The notes under the pieces are model-generated. The model did no database searches and was not told the origin of the DNA. It saw only the letters and a list, made by a program, of their open reading frames with translations. The position numbers were made by a program, and so were the translations under genes. From positions 1-36,027 of the forward strand of contig JAPJOW010000006.1 of assembly GCA_030826005.1 (NCBI GenBank): a stretch of DNA of 36,027 nucleotides, read 5' to 3'. Shown piece by piece: positions 7,223-15,999 of the stretch. Every line of letters starts with the position of its first letter. The stretch's first letter is position 1. The DNA is from Aliterella sp. RAGGC_92. Its GTDB lineage: Bacteria; Cyanobacteriota; Cyanobacteriia; Cyanobacteriales; Chroococcidiopsidaceae.

Positions 7223-9172
7223 TTAACGCGATCGCAAATCTGTTATAGCTCCTTTAGTGACAGAAGCGATCGCGCTATCGGTGGCTTTTGGTAAATGGTA
7301 ATACTTTCCCCCCGAAGTTGCCGCTAATTCTTTAGCAAACCCCGTAGAAATAAACTTATTTTCCGTATCAATCACCAATAACTGCATCCCTAAAGCGCGA
7401 ATTCTTGCCGCAATATTGAGCAATTCTCCTTTAATATCGGGCTTTTCACCTTCAGCAAGGGGTTCTCCCAAACTGCGCGACAAAGAAATATTCCCCCGTC
7501 CATCGGTAATTGCGACAATTACCACCTGCCCAATATCGCCGCTCATTTGGGCATTAGTGCCGACTCTAACTGCCTGAGTTAAGCCGTGTGCTAGGGGAGA
7601 GCCGCCACCGCAAGGCATCCTTTCTAGGCGCTTTTTGGCGGCGGAAATCGAACGAGTTGGGGGTAGTAATACTTCTGCTTGTTCGCCGCGAAAGGGAATT
7701 AAGGATATTTGATCGCGGTTTTCGTAAGCTTCAGTTAACAGGCGCAAAACCGCACCTTTTGCTGACTGCATCCGATTTAACGCCATAGAACCAGAAGCGT
7801 CCACAACAAAAACAATTAACGCTCCAGCTTTACGAACTAAGCGTTTGACGCGCACATCGGATTGTTCGACTACTACTTTTTTGTGGGGTTGACGTTCGCG
7901 GCGGGCTTTTTGGTAGGGTGCAGCCGCTCGTAGCGTTGCATCTACAGCAATGCGGCGCACCGTACCTTTAGGCAACATTGGTTTAATATAGCGTCCGCGA
8001 TCGTCAGAAAAAATCACACTCCGAGCGCCAGACTTGCCTCGCCTTTGCGCCATTTGAGCAAAATACAACACGCTGGGGTCAAGAATAACCCCTTCCGCAT
8101 CAAACACAAATTCTTCGGGAATACTTGTTTCTTCTTCTTTAGGTTCTTCGGGTTCTTCTTGCTCCTCTTGCTCTTGCTGAGATTCTTCCCGATTTTGGGG
8201 AGGTGGTGGCGGCGGGGGTGGCGCTTCCTCTGGCGGCGTTTGAATAGTTGTAGCTCTAGGAACGATCGCAAGTTCCACCCCTCGGCGCAAATCTTCGGCG
8301 TTTACTTTATTGCGCCCATCAATCGCCGCCGCCGCTTTAGCTACTTTAGCTGCAAATAATTCGGCTCTATGTCCTTGAACTCCGGCGCGGATTGCTTCAT
8401 CCACTAAATAAATAATTTGTTCGTGGCTAATAGTGACATCTTTGAGCCATTCCCGCGCCAAAATAATTTGCGTTTTGAGATTGTCTAAGTCTTCGTCGTA
8501 CTGCTGTAAAAACTCTTGAGGAGAAGCAGAGTATTGAATAACTTGGTCTACCGCTTGGACTCTTTGATCTAAACCTAAAATAGCATCGGCGCTTAAAGTA
8601 ATTGCAATGCGATCGAGCAAATGCTCTCTTAAAGCACCTTCTTCAGGATTGTAAGTAGCCACAAATAAAGGTTTGCAAGGATGCTCGAAACTAATACCTT
8701 CGCGTTCGATAAAGTTGCGCCCTTCACTTAAAACCGTTAACAACTGATTGCTAATTTGGTCGTCTAATAAATTAATCTCGTCCACATACAAAACTCCCCG
8801 GTGCGCCTCGGCGAGTAATCCCGGCTGAAAAACTGATCCTCCAGTTTTTACCGATTTTTCTACATCAACTGAGCCAAGTAAGCGATCTTCCGTAATACCG
8901 AGGGGAATTTGTACAAAAGGAGCGGGAATTACTTTTGTCTCAGTGCTATCTAATTTTGGTTCTTCATTAAATATGCTGCCTGTAACTACCTCGATTGGTG
9001 GTAATAAAGCGTGAAGCGCGCGCGCCATAACTGATTTAGCCGTACCGCGCCTACCAGAAATCGCAATTCCTCCCAATCCTGGGTCTACAGCTACTAGCAA
9101 TAAAGCTAATTTTATGGCTTCTTGACCCACTACCGCCGTTAAAGGAAAAGTAGGAATTGAGATTGCAGGCAT
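7223..9172 (-). CDS. chlD: Magnesium chelatase ATPase subunit D
   Basis: A 649-aa subunit of the ChlH-ChlI-ChlD complex that inserts magnesium into protoporphyrin IX, the committed step to chlorophyll. The N-terminal AAA+ half has Walker A as GRRGTAKS (about residues 40-47) and the DEINLLDDQISNQLLTVLSEG segment. A hinge follows with eight prolines near residue 318 and then a long Glu-rich run. The C-terminal von Willebrand A (integrin I) domain has the MIDAS motif VVDASGSM near residue 457 and the later TDGRGN. Length is normal. It is monocistronic here, facing away from der, with about 110 bp between the two start codons, which must hold both promoters. Confidence 0.95.
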   Translation of the reverse strand: MPAISIPTFPLTAVVGQEAIKLALLLVAVDPGLGGIAISGRRGTAKSVMARALHALLPPIEVVTGSIFNEEPKLDSTETKVIPAPFVQIPLGITEDRLLGSVDVEKSVKTGGSVFQPGLLAEAHRGVLYVDEINLLDDQISNQLLTVLSEGRNFIEREGISFEHPCKPLFVATYNPEEGALREHLLDRIAITLSADAILGLDQRVQAVDQVIQYSASPQEFLQQYDEDLDNLKTQIILAREWLKDVTISHEQIIYLVDEAIRAGVQGHRAELFAAKVAKAAAAIDGRNKVNAEDLRRGVELAIVPRATTIQTPPEEAPPPPPPPPQNREESQQEQEEQEEPEEPKEEETSIPEEFVFDAEGVILDPSVLYFAQMAQRRGKSGARSVIFSDDRGRYIKPMLPKGTVRRIAVDATLRAAAPYQKARRERQPHKKVVVEQSDVRVKRLVRKAGALIVFVVDASGSMALNRMQSAKGAVLRLLTEAYENRDQISLIPFRGEQAEVLLPPTRSISAAKKRLERMPCGGGSPLAHGLTQAVRVGTNAQMSGDIGQVVIVAITDGRGNISLSRSLGEPLAEGEKPDIKGELLNIAARIRALGMQLLVIDTENKFISTGFAKELAATSGGKYYHLPKATDSAIASVTKGAITDLRSR

Positions 9173-9282
9173 AGTTTTTACAGTTAGTTGCTCTAGATCA
9201 GCATATCAAATTTAACTACCGCACCAAATAGACAGCTAAAATATAAACACTAAAGCATTTTTTGCAGCCTCTATATATTTTT

Positions 9283-10650
9283 ATGTCTCTACCAATAGTC
9301 GCAATTATCGGTCGTCCCAATGTGGGCAAATCTACAATAGTAAATCGTCTGGCAGGGACGAATGCGGCTATTGTGTACGATGAACCAGGCATAACGCGCG
9401 ATCGCACTTACCTTAATGCCTACTGGGGCGATCGCGATTTTGTGGTTGTCGATACGGGCGGATTAGTATTTGACGACGACACCGAATTTTTACCCATGAT
9501 CCGCGAACAAGCAACTCTCGCCCTCAAAGAAGCTAGTGCGGCAATATTTATTGTCGATGGTCAAGCAGGGATTTGTGCCGCCGATGAAGAAATTGCCCAA
9601 TGGCTAAGACAACAAAGCGTCCCGGTGCTTCTAGCCGTCAATAAATGCGAATCTCCAGAACTAGGTTTGATGCAAGCAGCGCAGTTTTGGGAATTGGGCT
9701 TAGGCGAACCTTTCCCCATGTCAGGGATTCATGGCAATGGTACGGGAGAATTATTAGACGCATTAATTGCCCACTTACCTCCTACGGACGAACTGCTCGA
9801 AACTGAAGAAGTAAAAATTGCGATCGTCGGGCGACCAAATGTAGGTAAATCTAGCTTGCTAAATGCCTTTGTAGGTGAAAATCGCGCGATCGTCAGTCCG
9901 ATTTCTGGTACTACCCGCGATGCGATCGATACTGTCATCGAACGCGATGGCAAAACTTACCGTTTAATTGATACGGCGGGGATTCGCCGCAAAAAAAACG
10001 TTGAATACGGAGCAGAATTTTTTGGTATCAATCGCGCCTTTAAAGCAATTCGCCGCGCGGATGTCGTTTTGCTTGTATTAGATGCGGTGGATGGCGTAAC
10101 AGAACAAGATCAAAAATTAGTAGCCAGAATTGAAGAAGAAGGGCGTTCTTGTGTAGTTGTAGTGAATAAATGGGATGCGGTAGAAAAAGACTCCTTTACT
10201 ATTTACGACTATGAAAAAACTCTCAAGGAACGACTGTATTTTATTGAATGGGCAGAAATGATTTTTGTTAGCGCCCAAACAGGACAGCGCGTAGAAAAAA
10301 TCCTAGAGTTAGCAGACACCGCCGCCGCCGCCCACAAACGCCGCGTTAGTACCTCCGTAATTAATGAAGTGCTAGAAGAAGCTGTACGCTGGCATACACC
10401 ACCCACTACCCGCCAAGGTCGTCAAGGTAAACTTTATTACGGTACGCAAGTTAGTACCCAACCACCCGCGATCGCATTATTTGTTAATGATGCTGCGCGC
10501 TTTCCAGAAAACTACAAGCGTTATATCGAAAAACAATTTCGCCAGCAACTAGGCTTTATTGGTACTCCCATCCGCTTATTTTGGCGCAGCAAAAAAGTCC
10601 GCGATGTCGAAAGCACTGGTGCTAACTCTAATCGGGCTACTCGCGTTTAA
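9283..10650 (+). CDS. der: Ribosome-assembly GTPase Der (EngA)
   Basis: A 455-aa double GTPase needed for 50S ribosomal subunit maturation. G1 motifs GRPNVGKS occur at residues 10-17 and near 183-190. G2/G3 motifs follow in each half (GITRDR, DTGG; GTTRDA, DTAGI), as do NKCE and NKWD as G4. A C-terminal KH-like domain ends in VRDVESTGAN. I start at the ATG at 9283 (MSLPIVAIIG). A TTG 21 bases upstream is in frame but unlikely. In Synechococcus elongatus EngA has been reported in the PipX interaction network. Here pipX lies about 7 kb downstream on the same strand, with a glycosyltransferase block between them. Confidence 0.96.
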   Translation: MSLPIVAIIGRPNVGKSTIVNRLAGTNAAIVYDEPGITRDRTYLNAYWGDRDFVVVDTGGLVFDDDTEFLPMIREQATLALKEASAAIFIVDGQAGICAADEEIAQWLRQQSVPVLLAVNKCESPELGLMQAAQFWELGLGEPFPMSGIHGNGTGELLDALIAHLPPTDELLETEEVKIAIVGRPNVGKSSLLNAFVGENRAIVSPISGTTRDAIDTVIERDGKTYRLIDTAGIRRKKNVEYGAEFFGINRAFKAIRRADVVLLVLDAVDGVTEQDQKLVARIEEEGRSCVVVVNKWDAVEKDSFTIYDYEKTLKERLYFIEWAEMIFVSAQTGQRVEKILELADTAAAAHKRRVSTSVINEVLEEAVRWHTPPTTRQGRQGKLYYGTQVSTQPPAIALFVNDAARFPENYKRYIEKQFRQQLGFIGTPIRLFWRSKKVRDVESTGANSNRATRV

Positions 10651-10742
10651 ATGTGGTAATAGTTTGCCATAAAAAAGTTTTACCTCATCGTCTTCGCTTT
10701 TAAAGCGATCGCGCTCCAAGTTGACAAGTTGACCGCTAACCA

Positions 10743-11636
10743 ATGGATTTACTGCGAAATCTTCCCCTAGGGCTATATTTAGAACAACCAATTACTTGGC
10801 TGCATAAGCTCGATCCGAGAGTAAAACTAATTTGGCTATTGAGCTTTTTGGCTGCACCTATTTTAGCTAGTTCGCCTTGGCGCATTGCTTTAGTATTAAT
10901 GCTAATCGCAATTACTCTCACGGCAAAAATCCCGCTTCGAGCTTGGCGGCAACAAATGGGCTGGCTGTTGATGCTATCTAGCTTTATATTTCTTTTAGGT
11001 GCTTTTGTCCCAGACTCGTTTAATGTCAAGTATCAACCCCGCCTGCCAGAAGCAGATCCTAGCTTTTCTTTTGCTTCTGACTATCAATATGTATTATTCC
11101 AAATCAATCGCTTTACCATCACTCGGCGATCGCTCGATTTGGCAATCCGCGTCAGTACAATTATATTTACCTTAATTTACAGCAGCAACCTCTACCTGCT
11201 GACAACTGCTCCAGAGGAAGTTACTGCCGGAATTGAAAGTTTAATGCGTCCTTTGCGCCGCTTCAACGTCCCGGTAACTGAAATTGCTCTAACTTTGACT
11301 TTATCGCTGCGGTTTATTCCTTTGGTTTTAGAAGAAGTCCAAAACCTCATTCGCTCGATCAATACCCGCGCCATTAATTGGAAAAAGCTCGGTTTCAAAG
11401 GAGCAATTAGAGTATGGATGCTAGTCGCCGAGCGATTGCTAGAAAACTTGTTATTAAGAGCCGAGCAAATGGCAAATGCAATGACAGTGCGGGGTTTTAC
11501 TAGCCCAAATCGGCATCGCGTCCAATGGCAGCAGTTACGGTTAAAGACAATTGATGGAATTGCGATCGCTTTTCTAGTTATATTTTGGATCGCGCGGTTA
11601 ATTCCACTGCAATTAATTGGCTACGGACAGTCTTAG
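10743..11636 (+). CDS. EcfT/CbiQ-family energy-coupling transporter membrane protein
   Basis: A 297-aa integral membrane protein of the CbiQ/EcfT family, the transmembrane coupling subunit of ECF vitamin or metal importers. Hydrophobic helices are visible at WLLSFLAAPILAS, IALVLMLIAITL, WLLMLSSFIFLLGAF, RVSTIIFTLIYSSNLYLL and a last one near IAIAFLVIFWIARLI. The long cytoplasmic helices that dock the ATPases carry a degenerate first motif (SINTRAINWKK) and a clear second one (NAMTVRGF). No ATPase or substrate-binding (S) subunit gene is adjacent, so the substrate is unknown. It lies 92 bp after der. Its stop is only 4 bp from the stop of the convergent glycosyltransferase, and no hairpin is seen between them. 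Confidence 0.88.
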   Translation: MDLLRNLPLGLYLEQPITWLHKLDPRVKLIWLLSFLAAPILASSPWRIALVLMLIAITLTAKIPLRAWRQQMGWLLMLSSFIFLLGAFVPDSFNVKYQPRLPEADPSFSFASDYQYVLFQINRFTITRRSLDLAIRVSTIIFTLIYSSNLYLLTTAPEEVTAGIESLMRPLRRFNVPVTEIALTLTLSLRFIPLVLEEVQNLIRSINTRAINWKKLGFKGAIRVWMLVAERLLENLLLRAEQMANAMTVRGFTSPNRHRVQWQQLRLKTIDGIAIAFLVIFWIARLIPLQLIGYGQS

Positions 11637-11640
11637 CCGA

Positions 11641-12648
11641 CTAATTCGCGCTCTCCGTCTCGGACAAACTTGGCGCGGAAGGGGAGAGACAAGAGCTTTT
11701 TTCCTTTACCTTCATAAAAAAAACTTGCTGTATCGATCTTTTTAAAAAGGTGTAAATTTCATCGCCCAACAATTGTTTTGCCCAGGTTAGTAAAGTCAAT
11801 CGCTTGTAGTTAGCGCTGTTGCGTAACTCTGGAAAGTAGATTAGCGACTGTTTGCGATAGGCATTCGCTTTTTTATAATCTTTTTGCAGCAGAGGTTTCC
11901 AGGCTATTGCTAAATACGCACGCCCATAGGCTCGATCTTTTAGGTGTTGTAATGACAAAGGAACGGATTCAAACGTCTTATCAATTGTTCTGAGTCTATG
12001 CAATAAATGTTTTTCTAGGTTATTGGACTTGCTTTGTAGATGCTGGCGGTAGGAAACTAAAGGTTCTCTAATTAAAGCAAAAGAACAATTTGCCGCAATC
12101 CGAATCCACATATCCCAATCTTCTGCCGAAAGTAAACTAGAGTCAAATTCCCCGGCAGATTCAAAGCAACAACGACGAATCATCGGGACGCTACCGCATA
12201 AAATTAAATTTTCTTCGATTATCTGATTCCAGACGTTGCCCTCCGCTTCTGGCGCAGGTACAGTAGCTAAATAATTTCCTTGTTCGTCTATATTATCGAT
12301 CCAAGTATTAACTAAACCCACATCGAGATTTGCTTTTAAGCACTGCACTTGTTTTTCTAGTTTTGTTGGCTTCCACAAATCGTCACTGTCTAAAAAAGCT
12401 ATGTAATCTCCTGAAGCAAGAGCAATCCCAACGTTTCGGGCTACAGCTACACCTTGATTAGTTTGAAATACTGTTTTTATTCGTGAGTCTTCAAGTTTAC
12501 TAATCCACTCTTGCGTATTATCCGAACTTCCATCATCAATAATTATTACCTCAAAATCAGTGAAAGTCTGGTTAAGAACGCTTTCTATTGTTGTTTGTAA
12601 GTAAGTTATGGAATTGTAAGTAGGAATAATTACTGAAACCGTCGGCAT
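11641..12648 (-). CDS. Family 2 glycosyltransferase
   Basis: A 335-aa GT-A fold enzyme that would transfer a sugar from a nucleotide donor to a polysaccharide or lipid. The N-terminal signature VSVIIPTYNSITYLQTTIES and the IIIDDGSSDNTQEWI block are typical. The metal-binding DxD is FLDSDDLWKP, and the putative catalytic acid region reads LLSAEDWDMWIRIA. The C-terminal 100 residues are basic and helical and end in a Ser-rich tail (SLSETESAN). No membrane helix is clear. It is divergent from the following glycosyltransferase gene across a 500-bp spacer, so the pair probably shares a regulatory region. Donor and acceptor cannot be told from sequence. Confidence 0.9.
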   Translation of the reverse strand: MPTVSVIIPTYNSITYLQTTIESVLNQTFTDFEVIIIDDGSSDNTQEWISKLEDSRIKTVFQTNQGVAVARNVGIALASGDYIAFLDSDDLWKPTKLEKQVQCLKANLDVGLVNTWIDNIDEQGNYLATVPAPEAEGNVWNQIIEENLILCGSVPMIRRCCFESAGEFDSSLLSAEDWDMWIRIAANCSFALIREPLVSYRQHLQSKSNNLEKHLLHRLRTIDKTFESVPLSLQHLKDRAYGRAYLAIAWKPLLQKDYKKANAYRKQSLIYFPELRNSANYKRLTLLTWAKQLLGDEIYTFLKRSIQQVFFMKVKEKSSCLSPSAPSLSETESAN

Positions 12649-13149
12649 AGAATTTTTTAGCTGATTTTATAAAAACTCAACAATGTTTGACTGAATATTA
12701 GCACTTTACTTTCATAGTTATTAACTGACCTATTACATATTTATAGCTATGAAGTTATAAATAGTGAAATAGAAAGCAGAATTTATAAATTTTTAATTTA
12801 ACTTATGGACCGATTCTTAACTATTACTTAACCAAGATTCAATCTTGTTTTTTATATCTTTCGATACATATGCAAATCTATTTTTGTCTGTTAGAGCTAA
12901 CTGATTACAGCCTATTATTGTATACTATTGCTTATAAATTTAAGTCATATATCTGCATTTTCTGTATTTAAAGTGTATCTTTGCTAAATCTTTATAGAAT
13001 TACTAATATAGTTAAAGAGTTTAAAATCGGCTGAAAAAACAAAGATAGTAAGCTACAGTGGGAAAATCTATACTAATAACAATAAAGTAGTAAGGAGATG
13101 ATAAAGGATTTAAAAATAAATTGTTAAAATTAATTATTAATAGAAATTT
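12649..13149. other. 500-bp AT-rich spacer between divergent glycosyltransferases
   Basis: No gene was found on either strand. The DNA is much richer in A and T than its flanks. A weak promoter candidate for the plus-strand gene is TTGCTA followed after 17 bases by TAATAT near 12981-13009. A perfect AAGGAG ribosome binding site precedes a 9-codon frame, MIKDLKINC, that ends 30 bases before the glycosyltransferase start. It may be a leader peptide or chance. Confidence 0.35.
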
Positions 13150-14391
13150 ATGAGAGTTGCTTTTGTTGTCGCAAGTTTTCCAGTTTTATCGGAAACGTTT
13201 ATACTAAATCAAATTGTAGGTTTAATCGAACGTGGACTTGCTGTTGACATTTATGCAATCGAAGATGGTGCAGAGGGAGACACAACTAAAGTGCATCCAG
13301 ATGTAGAAAAATACAATTTACTCGATTGCACTTACTACGTGCCTAAAATTCCCAAAAATTTTTTACTTCGTCTGCTTAAAGGTATAGCTTTATCAGCCAA
13401 TTTCTATCAAGTGCCTTTGGTGTGGTTGCGAAGTTTCAACTTTATCAAGTATGGCACTCAAGCAGTTTCTTTAAGACTGTTGTACAAATCAAAGTCTTTA
13501 ATAGGTAAAGAACCTTATGACATTATTCACTGTCAGTTTGGTACATTAGCACAGATGATGATGGTACTGCGCGACCTGGGGGCGATTGAAGGTAAGTTAG
13601 TTACGTCATTTCGCGGTTATGACATTAGCGAAGTTATTCAACAACAAGGAGAAAATGTTTACGATAAACTATTTGCTACTGGAGATTTTTTTCTAACTAA
13701 CTGCAACTACTTTAAAGATAGATTACTCAAACTTGGGTGCGATCGCCATAAACTAACAGTATTAGGATCGGGTATAGATTGCAGTAAATTTGTTTATAAG
13801 CCCCGAACTCTACCAGCAAACGGCTTAGTAAAGATTGCCACAACTGGGCGGTTGGTAGAAAAAAAAGGCATAGAATACTGCATCCGTGCTGTTGCCAAGC
13901 TTACCGAACACAATAAGAACATTGAATACAATATTATCGGCGATGGCCCTTTAAAGGAACAATTGCAGCAATTAATAGACGAATTGGGAGTAAACGAACA
14001 AGTAAAACTCTTAGGCTGGAAAAAGCAGCAAGAAATTGTAAAAATTCTCAGTCAATCTTCTATCTTCATGGCTACAAGTGTAACCGCCGCAGATGGCAAT
14101 CAAGATGCCCCAGTCAATACATTAAAAGAAGCAATGGCAATGGGAATGCCCGTAATTGGCACTTTACACGGCGGTATACCCGAACTTATTGAAGATGGAG
14201 TTTCCGGCTTTTTAGTCCCAGAAAAAGATGTAGATGCTTTAGCTGAAAAACTAACGTGGCTAATAGAACATCCTTCAAATTGGGAAAGTATGGGTCAAGC
14301 TGGACGAACTTATGTAGAAAAACACTATGACAATAACCAGCTTAACGATCGCTTAGTCGAAATTTATCAGCAAGTTATGACTAAAAATTGA
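13150..14391 (+). CDS. Family 4 glycosyltransferase (WcaL/AmsK-like)
   Basis: A 413-aa GT-B fold retaining glycosyltransferase. The N-terminal domain opens VAFVVASFPVLSETFILNQI, a form usual for colanic acid or exopolysaccharide transferases of the WcaL/AmsK type. The C-terminal domain shows GRLVEKKGIEYCIRAV, then NTLKEAMAMGMPVIGT followed by GGIPELIEDGVSGFLVPEKD. These carry the glutamates of the E-x7-E nucleotide-sugar site and the glycine-rich loop. No signal peptide is seen, and membrane association is likely peripheral. It is followed 106 bp later by another transferase on the same strand. The probable role is extracellular polysaccharide or capsule assembly, inferred from family and from clustering. 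Confidence 0.88.
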   Translation: MRVAFVVASFPVLSETFILNQIVGLIERGLAVDIYAIEDGAEGDTTKVHPDVEKYNLLDCTYYVPKIPKNFLLRLLKGIALSANFYQVPLVWLRSFNFIKYGTQAVSLRLLYKSKSLIGKEPYDIIHCQFGTLAQMMMVLRDLGAIEGKLVTSFRGYDISEVIQQQGENVYDKLFATGDFFLTNCNYFKDRLLKLGCDRHKLTVLGSGIDCSKFVYKPRTLPANGLVKIATTGRLVEKKGIEYCIRAVAKLTEHNKNIEYNIIGDGPLKEQLQQLIDELGVNEQVKLLGWKKQQEIVKILSQSSIFMATSVTAADGNQDAPVNTLKEAMAMGMPVIGTLHGGIPELIEDGVSGFLVPEKDVDALAEKLTWLIEHPSNWESMGQAGRTYVEKHYDNNQLNDRLVEIYQQVMTKN

Positions 14392-14497
14392 ATTATAAGC
14401 CCAAATCAATCTGCATCTCAAACTAATTAACTAAATTTTTTGCCAACTGCAAATAGTCTACAAAAGTAATTTCGTTTAAATTCATTAGGAGAAAATA

Positions 14498-15577
14498 ATG
14501 GAGTCATCAATCACAAACCCTCAAGTTACAATCGTTGTCTCGCCAAGAGAACGTTTTAATTATACTTGCCAATCCCTTGAAAGTATTTACAACCACACAG
14601 AGTATGGGTTTCAACTTATCTATGTAGATGGCGGTTCGCCAGAAAACATTAAAAGCTATTTACAACAAGCAGCGCGGGAAAAAGGGTTTGAACTAATTAG
14701 AACAGATTACTATCTTTCACCCAATCAAGCCCGAAACATTGGTTTAGCTAAAGTAAAAACCAAGTATGTTGTTTTTGTCGATAACGACGTAGAAGTGACA
14801 CCAGGTTGGTTGAAAAAACTCGTAGACTGTGCGGAAGAAACAAACGCAACAGTAGTCAGCCCATTAATTTGCCAAGGTACACCCGTCCATGAAATCGTTC
14901 ACTGTGCGGGAGGAGAATCGGGGGTACTATTAGAAAACAAAAATGGTAACGTCAGACGACGGATTGTAGAGAAAATATACAAACAAGGGCGGCGAGTTGC
15001 AGACGTGCGCGACGGGCTAAAGCGCGGGGAAACAGGGCTTGCCGAGTTTCATTGTATGTTAGTGCAAACAAGTATATTTGAAAAAATCGGTCAACTAGAT
15101 GAAGGAATGCTGAATACCAAAGAACACGTAGACTTTTGCATGACTGTAGTTGAAGCCGGTGGAACAGTTTATTTAGAACCAGATTCCCTCATCACCTATG
15201 TACCAGGGCCGCCTTTAGAGATGTCCGACATGGCTTTTTATATGCTGCGTTGGAGCGATGCTTGGGAACTAGCTAGTTTGCAGAATTTACAGGCTAAATG
15301 GGATCTCACCGAAGACGATTATTTCAAAAATAAGTACAAGCGTTTGGGTTGGCGGCGAAACATGACGCTGATTGAACCATTGGTAACGCGACTTTCTTTT
15401 GGAAAAAGCAATTCTCTATGGAAAAGAGGTATCCGTAAAATCTTCGTCACCACCGACAAAGTTATCAATAAATACCTGACTAACAATTACGATCGCAATA
15501 AACCCAAGCAGCCGCCAGCTAAAGTTGTCACTCCAGCGCGAGAGTATGCCACAACTACAACATCATCTCAAAATTAA
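14498..15577 (+). CDS. Family 2 glycosyltransferase
   Basis: A 359-aa GT-A type protein. The start is preceded by TAGGAG. The opening PQVTIVVSPRERFNYTCQSL, YVDGGSPENI and the metal-binding FVDNDVEVTPGW are family 2 landmarks. NTKEHVDFCMTVVEAGG holds the acidic residues expected near the acceptor site. The C-terminal 60 residues are basic and low in complexity, ending in a Thr/Ser/Gln tail. The variant VVSPRER in place of the more usual VVIPTYN is notable but still fits the nucleotide-binding strand. It lies downstream of the GT4 gene and is likely co-expressed with it. A strong hairpin terminator follows 190 bp after the stop. Confidence 0.85.
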   Translation: MESSITNPQVTIVVSPRERFNYTCQSLESIYNHTEYGFQLIYVDGGSPENIKSYLQQAAREKGFELIRTDYYLSPNQARNIGLAKVKTKYVVFVDNDVEVTPGWLKKLVDCAEETNATVVSPLICQGTPVHEIVHCAGGESGVLLENKNGNVRRRIVEKIYKQGRRVADVRDGLKRGETGLAEFHCMLVQTSIFEKIGQLDEGMLNTKEHVDFCMTVVEAGGTVYLEPDSLITYVPGPPLEMSDMAFYMLRWSDAWELASLQNLQAKWDLTEDDYFKNKYKRLGWRRNMTLIEPLVTRLSFGKSNSLWKRGIRKIFVTTDKVINKYLTNNYDRNKPKQPPAKVVTPAREYATTTTSSQN

Positions 15578-15619
15578 AAGCTGAAAACTCAATATCAGAC
15601 CTTGTGGCTTCAGCCCGCC

Positions 15620-15683
15620 TAGTTCGCCTAGGGTCAAAAAGAGCAAGTCTCATCGTTGAAGTATAGTTCGCCTAAGGTTAAAA
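15620..15683 (+). repeat. Pair of imperfect 20-bp direct repeats
   Basis: TAGTTCGCCTAGGGTCAAAA (15620-15639) and TAGTTCGCCTAAGGTTAAAA (15664-15683) differ at two positions and start 44 bases apart. A third, weaker relative with AGTCGAACGGGGTCAA follows near 15704. They lie between the glycosyltransferase stop and its terminator. They may be remnants of a dispersed cyanobacterial intergenic repeat. Only this one locus is visible in the window. Confidence 0.55.
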
Positions 15684-15764
15684 CCCGCTTGCTTATAGCT
15701 AAAGTCGAACGGGGTCAACTAAAGAAAAATTTTTAGCCTTTTGCAAGTAGTCTATTAAAATGCT

Positions 15765-15801
15765 TTGAGCCGTACACTTTCGATCGTGTACGGCTTAATT
15801 T
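15765..15801 (+). terminator. Strong rho-independent terminator
   Basis: AGCCGTACAC (15768-15777) pairs perfectly with GTGTACGGCT (15786-15795) around an 8-base loop. The stem can extend by three more pairs including one G-U, and TTAATTTTT follows. It ends plus-strand transcription from the glycosyltransferases and insulates the trpE/pabB-pipX cluster downstream. An apparent 73-codon frame from 15765 uses a TTG inside this hairpin and is not a credible gene. Confidence 0.85.
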
Positions 15802-15999
15802 TTGCAGAACTGCGATCGCCCAAGCATTATCTATATATACTTCCATCAGGCATAATTGCCGCGTTGCTCTTGTCTGCTAGAAAGTTATTAGCATTAAATG
15901 CGATCGCTTTTGATGCCAGCTATCCAAATATATTCCCTTATCCTCAAAACGTCCCGCTCATCACTCAAATTTATCTGCTCGTTTAGCAAACAAACGTAA

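Noticed and set aside
8045..8359. 104-codon frame rich in Phe and Leu opposite chlD
   Set aside because: It is the mirror of the Glu/Pro-rich hinge of ChlD; such low-complexity coding gives long open antisense frames.
15765..15986. 73-codon frame with some hydrophobic sequence
   Set aside because: Its TTG start lies inside a rho-independent terminator and there is no ribosome site; composition fits chance in a HIP1-rich spacer.
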